Source: Cunninghamia lanceolata (lineage: Eukaryota > Streptophyta > Pinopsida > Cupressales > Cupressaceae). From it: 64,000 bases of DNA. The notes below the pieces were generated by a model that was not told where the DNA came from, did no database searches, and saw only the letters and a list, made by a program, of their open reading frames with translations. The stretch covers positions 37,574,501-37,638,500 of the forward strand of contig BSBN01000213.1 of the NCBI GenBank assembly GCA_027924645.1, given 5' to 3'. This document shows positions 36,181 through 46,967 of the stretch, in pieces. Position 1 is the first letter of the stretch. Each line of letters starts with the position of its first letter. Both the position numbers and the translations under genes were made by a program.

Positions 36181-36339
36181 CGTATTTCTGATCCCATGTC
36201 GACAACTGAACCTTCGTAAAAACAGCTAAGGTATACCTACTGCAAAACTGAAATCCCACTCAAAATTGAAGAAAAGATATTTCCAAGGCCAAAATCCATG
36301 AAACTGGACAGGCAAGGTCAAAAGCACAGAATCCTACAC

Positions 36340-36535
36340 ATGATGAAATGTGCGCTCCTGGACAAATTTTGTCCTTGGGCGCAAAATCCTTTACCTCTGG
36401 AAATGTGCGCCCTAGGACAATTTTTGTCCTTGGGCGCAAAATCCTTGACCTACTGAAATTTGCGCTCAAGGACAAAATTTGTCCTTGGGCGCAAAATCCT
36501 TGACTGCTGGGAATTTGCGCTCCTGGGGAACTTAG
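36340..36535 (+). repeat. Tandem units, about 65 bp, with GACAAATTTTGTC palindromes
   Basis: Three to four units of the type GCGCTCCTGGACAAATTTTG followed by TCCTTGGGCGCAAAATCC; further single units lie at 36830-36930. Each unit carries GCGC motifs in both orientations. Confidence 0.8.
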
Positions 36536-36560
36536 CCAAATTTCAGTGTCTCTCAGGGTA

Positions 36561-36642
36561 AAGGTATATTAAAAAATATATTAAAGTATAAGTTGAGAGA
36601 TTGAATTTCTTATACTTTAAATATTTTTCAATATACCTTTCA
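36561..36642. repeat. Imperfect inverted repeat (foldback)
   Basis: The left arm AAGGTATATT...AAAGTATAAG pairs with the right arm CTTATACTTT...AATATACCTT around a loop of about 16 bp. Confidence 0.8.
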
Positions 36643-38680
36643 GGATGTTTGAGATAGGTCTCGAATCCACCGGATTTAACATGCAAAATCTAGAATTTGG
36701 AGGATCCACCAGATTTCAGACTTAGTCAATTTTTCAGGATTTCAGGATTTCAGACTACCAGACTTAGCTGGATTTTAACAAAAGTTCAAGGATCATTCTA
36801 AGGAAGAAAATCCAAAACCTCAATAAATCCCCGAAGTCGCAAAATCCTTGACCTTTAGGAATTTGCGCTCCAGGACAAATTTTGTCCTAGGCGCCAAATC
36901 CCTGACTAGCAGGAATCTGCGCCCTAGGACATATCCCTCCAGTTTCTCAAACAGAAGACTTCAGTCCGTCATGGGGTGTTTAAACTCAGAAATTCCTCCG
37001 GAGTAATCCTCCTCGCCCAGTCACGAATGCAACCGAACAACTTGATCCGAGACCTGTAGGAAGACGTGCCAGGCAGATTCCAACTCCGTCTGGGAGTTTC
37101 AGCTTGAATGAATTCCTGTCCACAGAAAGCAAAATTGCAACCTTCCATCTGAGTAAGATTCCATAGGAGAAAATATTCCAAGACTTAGTTGGATTTTAAC
37201 AAAAGTTCAAGGATCATGCTAAGGAAGAAAATCCTAAACCTCAAGAAATCCTCGACGTCGCAAAATCCCAAACATCAAGAATTCCCCGACATTGCAAATT
37301 CCCCGACATGGCAAATTCCCCGACATTGCAAAATCCCCGACCACCGACATGGGAGAAAAGGACAAAAAACTAAGTCGGCCAGTGATAAAGTTGGGCGGCT
37401 AAATTTCTTTTCCTCTAACCCAGGTCGGCCAAGTGGCAAAGAAGGACAACTTACCTATAAAAGGGGCAATGCCCATGTCATTTCTAATCATTCCAATTCA
37501 AATCCAAAGCAGAAAACTACATTCTAGGGGCAGAAATTCATCCTCCAGGACAAGTGGAATTCCAGGATGAGCAGGAATCCCTGACTCCATAGAATCCCCG
37601 ACCACCTGGAAATTGCTCCCTGACCTGGAAATTCCTCCTGTCCACGCCTAGTAACCCTGGAATGAAGGAAAAGTCAGTCGAGTATGAAGAATGCCGGAGA
37701 ATGAGGGAAATCCTTTGTTTGTTCAGGAATTTATAAGTGAAATTGATCAAAACTTGCAAAATCATTCATGTTTCATTTCATATTGCATTGCATTTATGGA
37801 TTTTGTGCATCATGACTATTCGAGGTTTCCCATGTTTTGCAGGAATCCAAGATGAGGATAAGTTCCATGAGGAGGATGAACAAAGATGATCCGGGGCAAG
37901 CAGGATGGATGCAGAGAGTTCAAGCGCCAGAAATGATGACCATTTCAAGGATCCAAGAGTTCCGACAATAAGAAGACTACACATGCATACCAAGGGAAGG
38001 GAAGGCAACATCAAAGATTCTAGTTCGGCGACAGGGAGACTTCGCACAAAGCGATAAGGAAGATCAAGATGTGCTTCCAAAGATTTCAAATGACAGAGAA
38101 TGCCTACATCAAGGATGGCGGAATGGGAGAAATCACTCCAAGTCTAGTATCAAGGATTCCAGTTCCAGACAAGAGGATCAATCCTTGGAAAACCAAGAGG
38201 ATACACTTCAAGTTCACCATCCATCAGGAAGAACGGGAATCCACGCCAAGGATGAGGAATTCCAACCCAGGAATCCAGGACAGGGAATCCTATTCCATGA
38301 CAGGGAATTCCAACTCAGGAAGGAATTCCATTCCAAGACCCTAAGGAAAGTGCACCCCTGCTCAAGGAAGGATTCCTCCACATGAAAATCTTGTTCACCC
38401 TGGAATCTGCGCTCAGGATGAAGGACTCCAGGACATCATGGAATTTGAGACTAAAGAACACGAGGAAGTTCCAGACAGATAGGACATTCCTATCCAGGAG
38501 TCCTAGACAGGTGGCGACCAGGACAGCTGGAAGTTTTCCTTACACATTCTGACGACCAGGACAGGTGGCAGTCTCCTACATGAACAACCTGACGACCCCA
38601 CATGCTTTTCTAGGGTTTATGACCCAGGGCACATGTTTCAAGGAAATCTGATTTCCTTTTGCCCTAAGATATTTTTGAGA

Positions 38681-38693
38681 GCCTATATAAAGG
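38681..38693 (+). promoter_or_regulatory. TATA box of LTR2
   Basis: GCCTATATAAAGG, about 970 bp before the LTR end; position and context match the TATA box of LTR1. Confidence 0.65.
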
Positions 38694-39662
38694 CTGAGGG
38701 ATGCTTCATTTTATAGCTCGCCCTTTCTGATATTTATCATTCTGAAGCTCCTAGAGCTCCTTAGTAGCTAGTTTTTATTTCTGCATAGTTTCTTATGAGC
38801 TGAAACTCCAAAATCAGTTGGATTGTTGTGATATAAACTTCTGAAGTAATAATATATGCATTGAAGAATGGTGTTCATATATTTCTTTAGATTTTTGGCA
38901 TGGTCTTATTGATTTCTTGGAGCAAATCTGAAAGATATTAAAGTTATTTCTTGTATTTTCTTACTTTCGTTAGATAAATGCGATGGAAATGTTCTTGTTG
39001 AATGATTGAAGTTGATTAGTTCATACCATTTGTGATCTGTGGCTTGCAAATCACTTTGTATGGTTAGTCTGAACGTAATCCATGCTTAACTTCGGCTGTT
39101 TCTGTATGATCAGTTCCATGTTCCATGACAGGACAGTGTGAAAACCTCTACCTCTACCCCAGAAGATTGCACCATCCCTACCTAGCTGTTGTCTCATGAC
39201 GAAGCAGAGGACTGGTTCCAGTTTCCATCTTCAACAGCAGTCATTTCCATTAATTAGATTCCTGAACCCTTACCCCATCTTTTGCATTTTCTTTTAGATT
39301 TTTGCTAGGATTAGTTTTCCAAAGCCTCATTGCCAAATCATCCGCCTCTTCAAGAGTGGAACCTAGGAATTCCAAGTTGTCCATTTGTGAAAAAGTTCCA
39401 TTCACCCACAAATCCGAGTCCCAGGAGTGAATTTCCATGTCTACGAAGGAGTAAGCCCACGTAAGTCCCCCTCGTGATTACCAGCAAATCACATCATTCC
39501 ACTGAGTCTATCCCTATGCACGTCAAGACCTGACACAAAAGGAACCTTGGAGCAGTCTCATTCGATCACGTAGTTCAGCGTCTGAGAAGCTTTATTCAAG
39601 AGAGGATAGGATACTTTGTGTTTTATTCTAATGTTGTTGTAGTCACAAAAACCTCATCAACA

Positions 39663-39915
39663 CGTACGACATGGGATGAAGGAAACCGTACGATGGAGAT
39701 TTTGGGAGCAGATTGTACGGTGCAAAAGCTATCTTGGAGCGTACGGCCATGGTGGAGTAGAATGAGGCGTACGACTGAGAAAGGACGGCGTACGATGGAA
39801 AAGGAATAGCATACAACAGGGATGGAAAACCACAAGTCATATGACAGGATTTAGTACGGTAGGTCGTACGACTAGAATGGGTCGTACGACTTCTTTATGA
39901 ACTCTCCTTTTAATT
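39663..39915. repeat. CGTACG motif array, right part
   Basis: About ten CGTACG-type sites in 240 bp (for example CCGTACGATGG, GCGTACGGCC, GCGTACGACTG). This is the continuation of the array at 34400-34579 interrupted by LTR2. Confidence 0.8.
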
Positions 39916-39916
39916 T

Positions 39917-40629
39917 TTAATTCACTTTTTCTTGTTCTTCTTTTCTCTCATTTTCTTTTCTTTTTCTTTTTCCATTATATTTATTTTTCCCTTTTTCCAC
40001 TATCATTTTTTCCGTTTCTTTTTCGCCATCATTTTCCTCTTTTCCTCTCTCCTCCCTCCATACATTAATTTTAGTCTCTTGGCAAAAAATGCAATATTCA
40101 TTTGCCCCTCTAAGACAATCATTACTACAACATGCTTCGACGGGCTCTAATTTAAAAATTTGATCTATTAAAGTTAATTCTCCTATACCTTTATATAGTT
40201 GTCTCCCGTCAATTAGGTTCAATCCCTCCAGTTCTTGTAGCCATCTCACTGTTTTCCCGTCCACTGTCAATTGTCATGGATTGTATACCACTAGCCACAT
40301 CCGTGATTTTGGCAAAGGTGCACTCCAATAGGTAGATTTCTTTCACTAAATTCCCGAACCGCGTCATAATAACCCGAGTGTTCCAAGATGAATATACTTT
40401 CAGCAAGAAATCTTGGTTGTGGTGGAACTACTTCCTTTGGGAGTAAGAATGCGTATTTGTCCAACATACTCTCATATGCTGGTGCCCACTCATCTTCTTC
40501 CGTACTTATGTCATCTTGATCCACCCATGGGTAGGCCACTCCATCGATCTTTCTGTTCATGTCTACACTTACACTTCGTTCTTCCACTGCTTCAAATCCA
40601 ATCTCACTTTTTTCATATCCAAACTCCAT
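39917..40629 (-). pseudogene. Post-integrase ORF of the Tat/Ogre-like element
   Basis: It starts near 40629 (MEFGYEKSEIGFEAVEER), just after the integrase C-terminus. An acidic segment follows (DDISTEEDEWAPAYESML), then AESIFILEHSGYYDAVREFS. Frameshifts near 40290 and a low-complexity Lys/Glu tail (40060-39920) follow. I do not recognise the family. It could be the integrase tail, a separate small ORF, or the upstream part of the accessory region. No catalytic motif is seen. Confidence 0.45.
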
Positions 40630-40639
40630 TTAATTTATT

Positions 40640-41510
40640 GCCACAACTTCCTGCCTCTGTTTGTAACTTTTTAATTTGGACTCGTTCACTGTTTCTTTGA
40701 TCAACGTGCCATCGAGATTCTCGAGTTTTATAGACCCGTTTCCCAGTATTTCCTGTATTCGGAACGGTCCTAGACTACTAACCACTTCACTTTAAATTTA
40801 CCGGGCTTTATTTCGTTGCTGCTATTATATTTCAAAACTAATTGTCCTTGTCGGAAAACCATTCGTTGGAGGTGTTTGTCATGCCAGTACTTCCTCCTCT
40901 TCTACGTTACCTCCATGGCCCATTGTGCCAAGACTCGGCGTTCATCCAACTTATTTAATTGAAATAATCTTTCTTTTAAACTTTCTATATCGATGAGCCT
41001 ATTTTCCACAACAATCTAAAGGCTTGGAACCATGTATTCTGCAGGGACCATAGCTTCTTGGCCATACATTAATTGGAAGTGTGTGTGCCCTGTCGTCACT
41101 TTGTATATCGTATGGTAAGCCCATAGTACAACTGGCAACTTCTCTTCCCAATTTGTCCCTTCGATGCCACATGATTTATGGATAACCGTAATCAATACCT
41201 TGTTTGTTGATTCTACCTGCCCATTGGCTCTCAGGTAATATGGACTTGACAGTGTATGGAATATTTTAAATTCACTCGTCATCAACCGAATCACATGGTT
41301 GACGAAGTGCCCTCCTCGATCACTCATCAACTGCATAGGAATGCCATACCTGGTGACTATTTGTTAGTAAATGAACCTGGCAGTGCTCAACATTGTATTA
41401 TCTTCGCATGCTCGAGCCTCTGTCCACTTCGTCAAGTATTATGTCGCCACCACTATATACTGACACCGATGTAATTGGCTGACTTTCAACAAGCCTATGA
41501 AGTCCAGTCG
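40640..41510 (-). pseudogene. Integrase of the Tat/Ogre-like element, lacking its zinc finger
   Basis: The core is present: RLDFIGLLKV near 41500 (first Asp), YLTKWTEA near 41420, QLMSDRGGHFVNHVI at 41336 (second Asp), SSPYYLRANGQVESTNKVL near 41230 (Glu), and the C-terminal GPFRIQEILGNGSIKLENLD near 40740. The HHCC finger that should lie between RNase H and the core is missing. The RNase H-side segment ending DVPPWYKNIGDW (about 41500) is followed at once by the core, so well over 100 codons seem deleted. Frameshifts and stops also occur. Confidence 0.85.
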
Positions 41511-43005
41511 CCAATATTCTTGTACCATGGCGGTACATCGGCAATCTGGAATAGGTGAGCGTCCGGAAAGCCCTCATTCACCCCCTCCGATGGTTCTCCT
41601 AACTTAATCCTCGAGAGTTGGTCGGCTATAACGTGACTCTTCCCTGGACGTACAACGATTGTGAATGTAAACTCTTGGAGTAGTAGCCATCTTCTGATAT
41701 GACCTTGTATGATTGGCTTGTTTACCAAATACATCAATGCCTGATAGTCTACGTAGAACGTGAAGGGCGTTACCAATAAATAATGCTGAAACTTATGTAC
41801 TAAGCAGACCATTCCTAATGCTTCTCTCTCCGTCGTATTGTAGTTGTGCTCGGTGCTTAACAGTAATCGACTAGCGAAGAACATCGGGTGGTCAAGCCCT
41901 TGGGGTCCAACTTGTGCCAATGTAGCTCCGATTGCAAAGTTTGAGGCGTCATGTACATGGAATTCTTTATTCCAATCACAGTAGGCTAAAATAGGCAAGT
42001 TGTTCAATCGTGCCTTTAATTCATTGAAAGCTTCCTCTTGCTTGTTGGACCATATAAATGCCACTCCTTTCCTCGTGAGCATGTCCAGGGGGTACGAGAC
42101 TTGTGCAAAGCTTTTTATAAATCGTTGATAATAACTGACGTGGTTGAGAAAAGACTTGACACCGGTAATATCTCTCGGTGCTTCCATCTGTACAATGACC
42201 CTTATCTTGTTCGGGTTTGTTTTTAATCCTGCCTTGTAAACGATATGTCCAAGAAGTTTACCTTGTGGCACCATGAATCGGCATTTTTTAGGTTCAAGGC
42301 CAATCTAGCAAATCTGCAGCACTCCATACACTCGGTGAGAGCCTTCAAATGAATTTGTTGATCACTATAAATTGACCAATCGTCGAGGAAGGCTTTGAAG
42401 TTCCCCGCTGACATCTTGTCGAAGATCTGGAGAATTATCCTCTGAAAGGTAGCTGGAGCATTGCACAATCCAAACAGCATCCAATTGTAAGCATACACTC
42501 CATATTCCACCACAAAGGTAGTCTTCAGCTTATCTTCTTCGATTATGCTAATCTGGTTATAGCCAAAGAAATTGTCCATAAAGGAGTAGATTTCATGTCC
42601 GGCCACTTCTTCCAAGATCGAGTTTGTAAATGAGATAGGGAATGGTTCTTTGATGGTTACTGCGTTTAGACACCTGAAGTCCACGCATATCCGGATTTGC
42701 CCTCCTTGCTTCTTGAGTGAGATCACAATTGGGGATACCCATTCGCTTGTCTCTACTTTGAAAATTATGTCGGCTTCCAGCATTTTCTCAATCTCCTCAT
42801 GGACTTTCACTGCATAGTTCTTGTTCATCCTATAGGGTCTCTTCCTTACTAGCCTTGCTCCTAGAACCAATGGGATTCTATGAACGCACAGTTCTGGAGG
42901 TACTCCCTTTAGATCCTTGTATGTCCAAGCAAACACGTCTTTATACTCTAAGAAGATTTTGAATGCAATTGCCTTAAGCGTTGGGTCCCAATCATCTCCA
43001 ACCAT
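41495..43005 (-). pseudogene. Reverse transcriptase and RNase H of the Tat/Ogre-like element
   Basis: Two long open blocks (43005-42223 and 42274-41495) overlap in different frames, so one frameshift near 42250 separates them. Motifs in order: CVDFRCLNAVTIKEPFPI, FMDNFFGYNQIS (catalytic Asp), LFGLCNAPATFQR, AFLDDWSIYSD (second Asp pair), then RNase H with DASNFAIGATLAQ, YNTTEREALGM, FYVDYQALMYLVNKP and HVIADQLSRI. The LDDW form of the catalytic box is characteristic of the Tat/Athila side of Ty3 (family knowledge). This is the best-preserved domain of the element. Confidence 0.93.
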
Positions 43006-43011
43006 AATTAC

Positions 43012-43411
43012 CTAACGGTTGCTTTCCTCTTTGAGGTCCACTTTCTTCGTCAATGGTTCCTTGTACATTATCACTTTATCTGGTTCAAATTTATGTGCAG
43101 GTGTGTTGTTTATCCTGGCATCTCCCTCTTTATATTCTTCGTACGCTCTCGGGAACGTATGACTTGTCACTTGAGGATCTCCTTCATCGAGTATACGACT
43201 TGTTGTCCGTCGAGAGTTATTTTCATTGGGCATACGGCTTGTCCGCCGAGAGTTATTTTCATCAGGCGTACGGCTTGTTGTCTGCCGAGAGTTATTTTCC
43301 TCGGGTGTACGGCTTGTTGTTGGTCGGGAACTATCTTCAATTTCTACTATCTGAATCATATTGTAGACACCTGGAAATGACTTGCCTATCTTCAATTTCT
43401 ACTATTTGAAT
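43012..43411 (-). pseudogene. Protease-reverse transcriptase linker with tandem peptide repeats
   Basis: An open block carries about four copies of a 13-15 residue unit of the type TTSRTPDENNSRR (43191-43331 at DNA level, period 42-45 bp). It is followed by MYKEPLTKKVDLKEE, leading into the reverse-transcriptase domain. The period is a multiple of three, so the repeat expanded while under coding constraint or by chance kept frame. Confidence 0.75.
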
Positions 43412-43440
43412 CATATTGTAGACACCTAAAAATGACTTGC
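43331..43440. repeat. 55-bp tandem duplication across the LTR3/host junction
   Basis: Units 43331-43385 and 43386-43440 each contain 30 bp of host coding sequence, TSD CATAT and the first 24-25 bp of LTR3. The duplication therefore happened after the LTR inserted. Confidence 0.9.
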
Positions 43441-44730
43441 CCCCGCAAGCCACTTTCCTACATCCTCACATCACTAATTTACCCTTTACCAATTTATTTA
43501 ATTAATTTATCCTAAACCATTTACCCCTAACCATTCATCTTATTCATCCCTTGTAATGAATTAATTCAATTAATTTGTTACTATACCTTAGAACATCATC
43601 CTCCAATTGATTAAATAAATATCATAATATTTATTTGATTAATTTCCCTCATCCCCTAATCTAGATTAATTAAATAAAACATGCTTATTGAATTAATCAC
43701 CCCTAGCCTATGACCTAAACCTAGCCTAATTGAATAAATGGCAATTATTTAATTAGCCACCCTAACCTACCTAGCCCCTATACCCAAATTAATTAAATAA
43801 ACCCTTATTTAATTAATTTTAACCTCTAATTAGCCTCCTCACTAATTTCCAACAGCCGCATTAATTAACTTGATTAACTTGGTCAAACCTTGCTTAGCCC
43901 TTATCCCCCCACACTTTGAATAAAAAATTATCTTTTATTCAAAGGGGTCACATGACCCCTCCACCTCACCTTTTTATTTCCATGTAAGAGCTCTTCTTTA
44001 TGTAAAGAGCTCACACATGTGTTTTCCAAAAAGACACGTGTCACATGTCATCCCACTCCTCAATAAATCCTAATTTTTATTCAACACTCTCCCATGGAAA
44101 TGAATTTTTAATTCATTGACATGTCCTAATCCAACTCTTCCCAAGATGAATTTTTAATTCATTTATAATCCTCCTCATCCTTCCCAATGTGAATTTAAAA
44201 TTCATTTTTAATCCCAACCCTCCATCTTTGTTGATGAGATCTCCACCCTTGATCTCATCTTCTCATCTCAACCATTGATCTCAACTTTTTATCCTAGCCA
44301 TTGGATTCAAATCCCTCCAAAATTGCCTATAAATACAAGGCCAACCCAAGCCATTTTCATCACAATCTCTTAGCAACATTACCATGCCAAAATATCTCCC
44401 AAACTAATCTCCCATATCCTCATAACGCCAAAATCTCACTAAGCTTCTCATCTTCATCTCTTAAGCATTCATCCATAGCCTTAATCTCTCATCCCAAATC
44501 ATTATCCAATCTCTACCCATAGCCAAATTCTTATCTACATTGTGTTGAAAGTATTGGAGCAATCCACATTCACATTTCATCATCTTGGGTAAAGCTAGGA
44601 GCTATTGGGTGCAAGCTCCTCCACCTTATCAAGGAGTGAAGAAGGTTTTGAAGATTCTTGGAAGGTATAAAATCTCTTCTTTTTGAGTTCTTTTCATCTT
44701 ATTTCAGTCTTCTAGCTTTTCTCATCTTTA
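43417..44730 (+). mobile_element. Solo LTR (LTR3, 1.3 kb)
   Basis: It starts TGTAGACACC, carries a TATA box (CCTATAAATACAAGG at about 44328) and ends near 44730. It is flanked by CATAT at 43412-43416 and 44731-44735. Removing it with one CATAT restores the host reading frame into the IQIVEIED segment. The last bases read TTTA or, if the boundary is shifted, TTTACA, so the right edge is uncertain by two bases. The U3 is rich in AATTAATT motifs. Confidence 0.82.
44322..44336 (+). promoter_or_regulatory. TATA box of LTR3
   Basis: GCCTATAAATACAAGG-type motif about 400 bp before the LTR end. Confidence 0.6.
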
Positions 44731-44739
44731 CATATTACA

Positions 44740-45280
44740 TTCCGGTTGGAATACTTCGTACTCTTCCATCTACCAATGAAAAAGCCTGCTAAATGAGCTT
44801 GTTTCGTCTTCGGACATTGTTGCAATTCCAGCACCCCTTCATTGTTAGGTTCCATGGATTCTCTTTCCTCTCCTATCAATGCCTCCCTGTCTCTGAGTCA
44901 GAGTCAGAGGATGCCATCTCCTCACTCACAGTCTAAGTTCTCAGCCTTATTTTCTATTGATAATGTATTTCTTTTCCAGTTGTGATCAGCCTTTGCGGCT
45001 ATTAGCCATCCACGCCCAAGGAGTGCATCATATGTCGCTTTGAGTACTGTGATGACTACGAAATTCAACAGAAAATGTTGAATACCAATTGTTACCTTCT
45101 AGGCCATCAATACTCCGAGTGCTCTAATCCCATGTTGATCGGCTCTTGCTAGTTGGAAGTTTTGCGGCCACATGGTGGGTTCCTGAGGCTTCTCCATGTA
45201 TCTTCCAGTAGCACATTCACTCCCGAGCCTCCGTCAACAATCGTATTCGTCGGCCTCTTTCCAAGAATCTCCATGTGGAC
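44740..45280 (-). pseudogene. Protease of the Tat/Ogre-like element
   Basis: The active-site block IVDGGSGVNVLLEDTW lies at about 45210-45240, the DGGS form of retropepsin-like proteases in this lineage. The downstream segment LLGRGWLIAAKADHNW near 45000 is the conserved C-terminal part (family knowledge). Stops and frameshifts are present. A Pro/Glu-rich linker (NNEGVLELQQCP) follows and is cut by LTR3. Confidence 0.82.
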
Positions 45281-45368
45281 GATGGCTTGTTTTTTCCTAC
45301 ATTGATTGCCAGCAACATCGGGTTGATGGCTTGTTTTTTCCTACATTGATTGCCAGCAACATCGGGTT
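45281..45368. repeat. 44-bp tandem duplication in the gag-protease junction
   Basis: GATGGCTTGTTTTTTCC begins identical units at 45281 and 45325; a partial third starts at 45369. The unit is not a multiple of three, so it breaks the frame. Confidence 0.93.
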
Positions 45369-46917
45369 GATGGCTTGTTTGTCGTACGATGGTGGTTCCA
45401 CTATGACATCATCATTATTGTCCTTGCTAGTTTTCTCATTCGTCTGTTCCTTGTCCACGGCATTGGATATCGCGACCCTTAGTTGTGGCATACTCTGTAA
45501 GAGGTATGCCATTCGTATCGGTACGGTGGTTTGTAGCACCTTACTTGCAATGTTCTTATCTGACTCCAATTGAGTGGACGTGCTTGCTTTTTCGTTTGAA
45601 CATCTTCGTTCCTTCTCCATAGCCTGTTCAACCTCCTTTCGTGCTTCCCAAAGTCTCTCCTCCATACAAGGGTCAGGGTAAGCCGCCTTCTTTGTCTGTG
45701 CTTGGGTGACCACAAAAACATCATCTTCTTCTTCTTCTATGTTAATCAAATTGATATTGCCCTTCTGTTTCGGGCATTCATTGTCTTTGTGGACACCTGG
45801 TCCGCACCATTTGCATAGCATGCTTGCCTTGTTCTAGTTGTTTTGGCATTCTCAAGTGAAGTGCCCCCATTTGCTGCACTGGTGACATTGAATCATTGGT
45901 CCTCCTTTTCCGTCATATTGTATGCAGCTTCTCCCCCCACTATTATTGTTAAACCTATTGTTCCCTCGTCGATTGTTTCGGTACTGGCCTAATGATGCAA
46001 TATTATTGTTTTGTTGCTTTGACGGTGTACTTGGTGGGGTAGATTGCTCGCCATGAGTGAAGAGCACTTGGGTGCTCCTCGTCTTTAAATTATAAAGGCA
46101 CTCTTTAATGGAATGTCCCATCACCTGACAGATGTCGCAAAACATTTTCTTGGCGCAATTTGCCTTAACATGACCCTCATTATTGCACTCCATGCACAAC
46201 TCTTTGCTTTCCTTACCAACCTCCTTTTCTGCCTTCAACTCTTTCATCATTCTCATCATATCTTTCCGAAGAGTTTGTACGGTTTTGGATTCATTGTCAC
46301 TGTTGTCGTCCGAGCTTTCATCATCATTTGTTTTCTTCTTCCTGCGAGAGGACATCTTGTTTTCGCTCTCGATATCCATCACTCGTTTGTACGCCTCAGC
46401 GTACGATGAAGGTGGTACTACTTTCATCTTCTTTCTTAGCGAGGGAATCAACCCTTCGATGAACCAACATTTTTTCAAGCCATCAACAGGTTCTTTTTCC
46501 AATTTTATGAGTTATTTCAGCCTACGACTATAGGCTCTAACATTCTCGTTCTTTCCTTTCTTCATATTGTAAATTTCTGCTACAATTTCTTCTATTCCTT
46601 TCCTCGTATCACTGGAGTATTTGCTGCCGACATGGCTCCTTTTCTCTCTCGGCGCGTACGTCTTGTAGGATTAGAAAATGTCTTGCCAGGAGCCTTGGAA
46701 GACAATTGAGGAGGTTGTCAACTTCGTCGTTCACTAACAGATTGTCCCAGATTTTATCTTCTAGTACTTCTCTGGCGTCCGCTTCCCTCCATACATGCTC
46801 CCTGACCGATATGTACCACAGGTGTACGAGATCTTGCATTAGATCATCTTCTAGGTCATCTTCCCTTTGTTCGTTAGGTTCTGGTTCTTGGTTCGGCTGT
46901 CCCATTTAGGCGGCCAT
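45297..46917 (-). pseudogene. Gag of the Tat/Ogre-like element, four CCHC zinc knuckles
   Basis: The N-terminal block (46905-46609) has VHLWYISVREHVWREADARE. The capsid-like block follows with KCWFIEGLIPSLRKKM near 46470. Four CX2CX4HX4C knuckles then follow: CMECNNEGHVKANC, CDICQVMGHSIKEC, CHQCSKWGHFT-EC (with a stop inside) and CKWCGPGVHKDNEC, spread from about 46195 to 45780. A Glu/Asp-rich and helical tail comes next (45760-45300). A frameshift near 46630 and stops near 46512 and 45855 inactivate it. Gag normally packages the RNA, and the knuckles bind nucleic acid (family knowledge). Four knuckles is more than the one or two usual in plant Ty3 gag. Confidence 0.9.
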
Positions 46918-46950
46918 CTTGGTTACCCGACTATTCAACCTGACTTCGTG

Positions 46951-46967
46951 TGGGCAACGACACCAAA
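46951..46967 (-). other. Primer-binding site of the Tat/Ogre-like element
   Basis: TTTGGTGTCGTTGCCCA follows the 5' LTR directly on the minus strand. It resembles the TGGCGCCGTTGCC class used by Athila/Tat elements, with two changes. The tRNA is not certain. Confidence 0.65.

Larger units (their letters stand above)
34580..39662 (+). mobile_element. Giant solo LTR (LTR2, 5.1 kb)
   Basis: It begins TGTTGTGACG and ends CTCATCAACA, flanked by CGTAC. Its first 46 bp and last several hundred bp match LTR1 (5258-11665). A TATA box GCCTATATAAAGG lies at 38681. The U3 is packed with short repeats: GGAATCC/GTCCCGAAG units (34900-35290), ACCTACTGGA palindromes (35560-35710), GGATGGAAGAAACGAA units (35840-36180) and GGGCGCAAAATCC units (36340-36930). 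Open frames in it are repeat-driven and I do not accept them as genes. There is no counterpart of the long ORF of LTR1. No pol or second LTR is present, so it is a solo LTR or a non-autonomous element. Confidence 0.82.

Noticed and set aside
35638..36229. ORFs of 120-190 codons on both strands in LTR2
   Set aside because: They follow GGATGGAAGAAACGAA tandem units in several frames at once; no domain and no codon-like constraint.
37189..38385. ORFs of about 100 codons in LTR2
   Set aside because: Low-complexity, repeat-driven, with no similarity to the LTR1 ORF.
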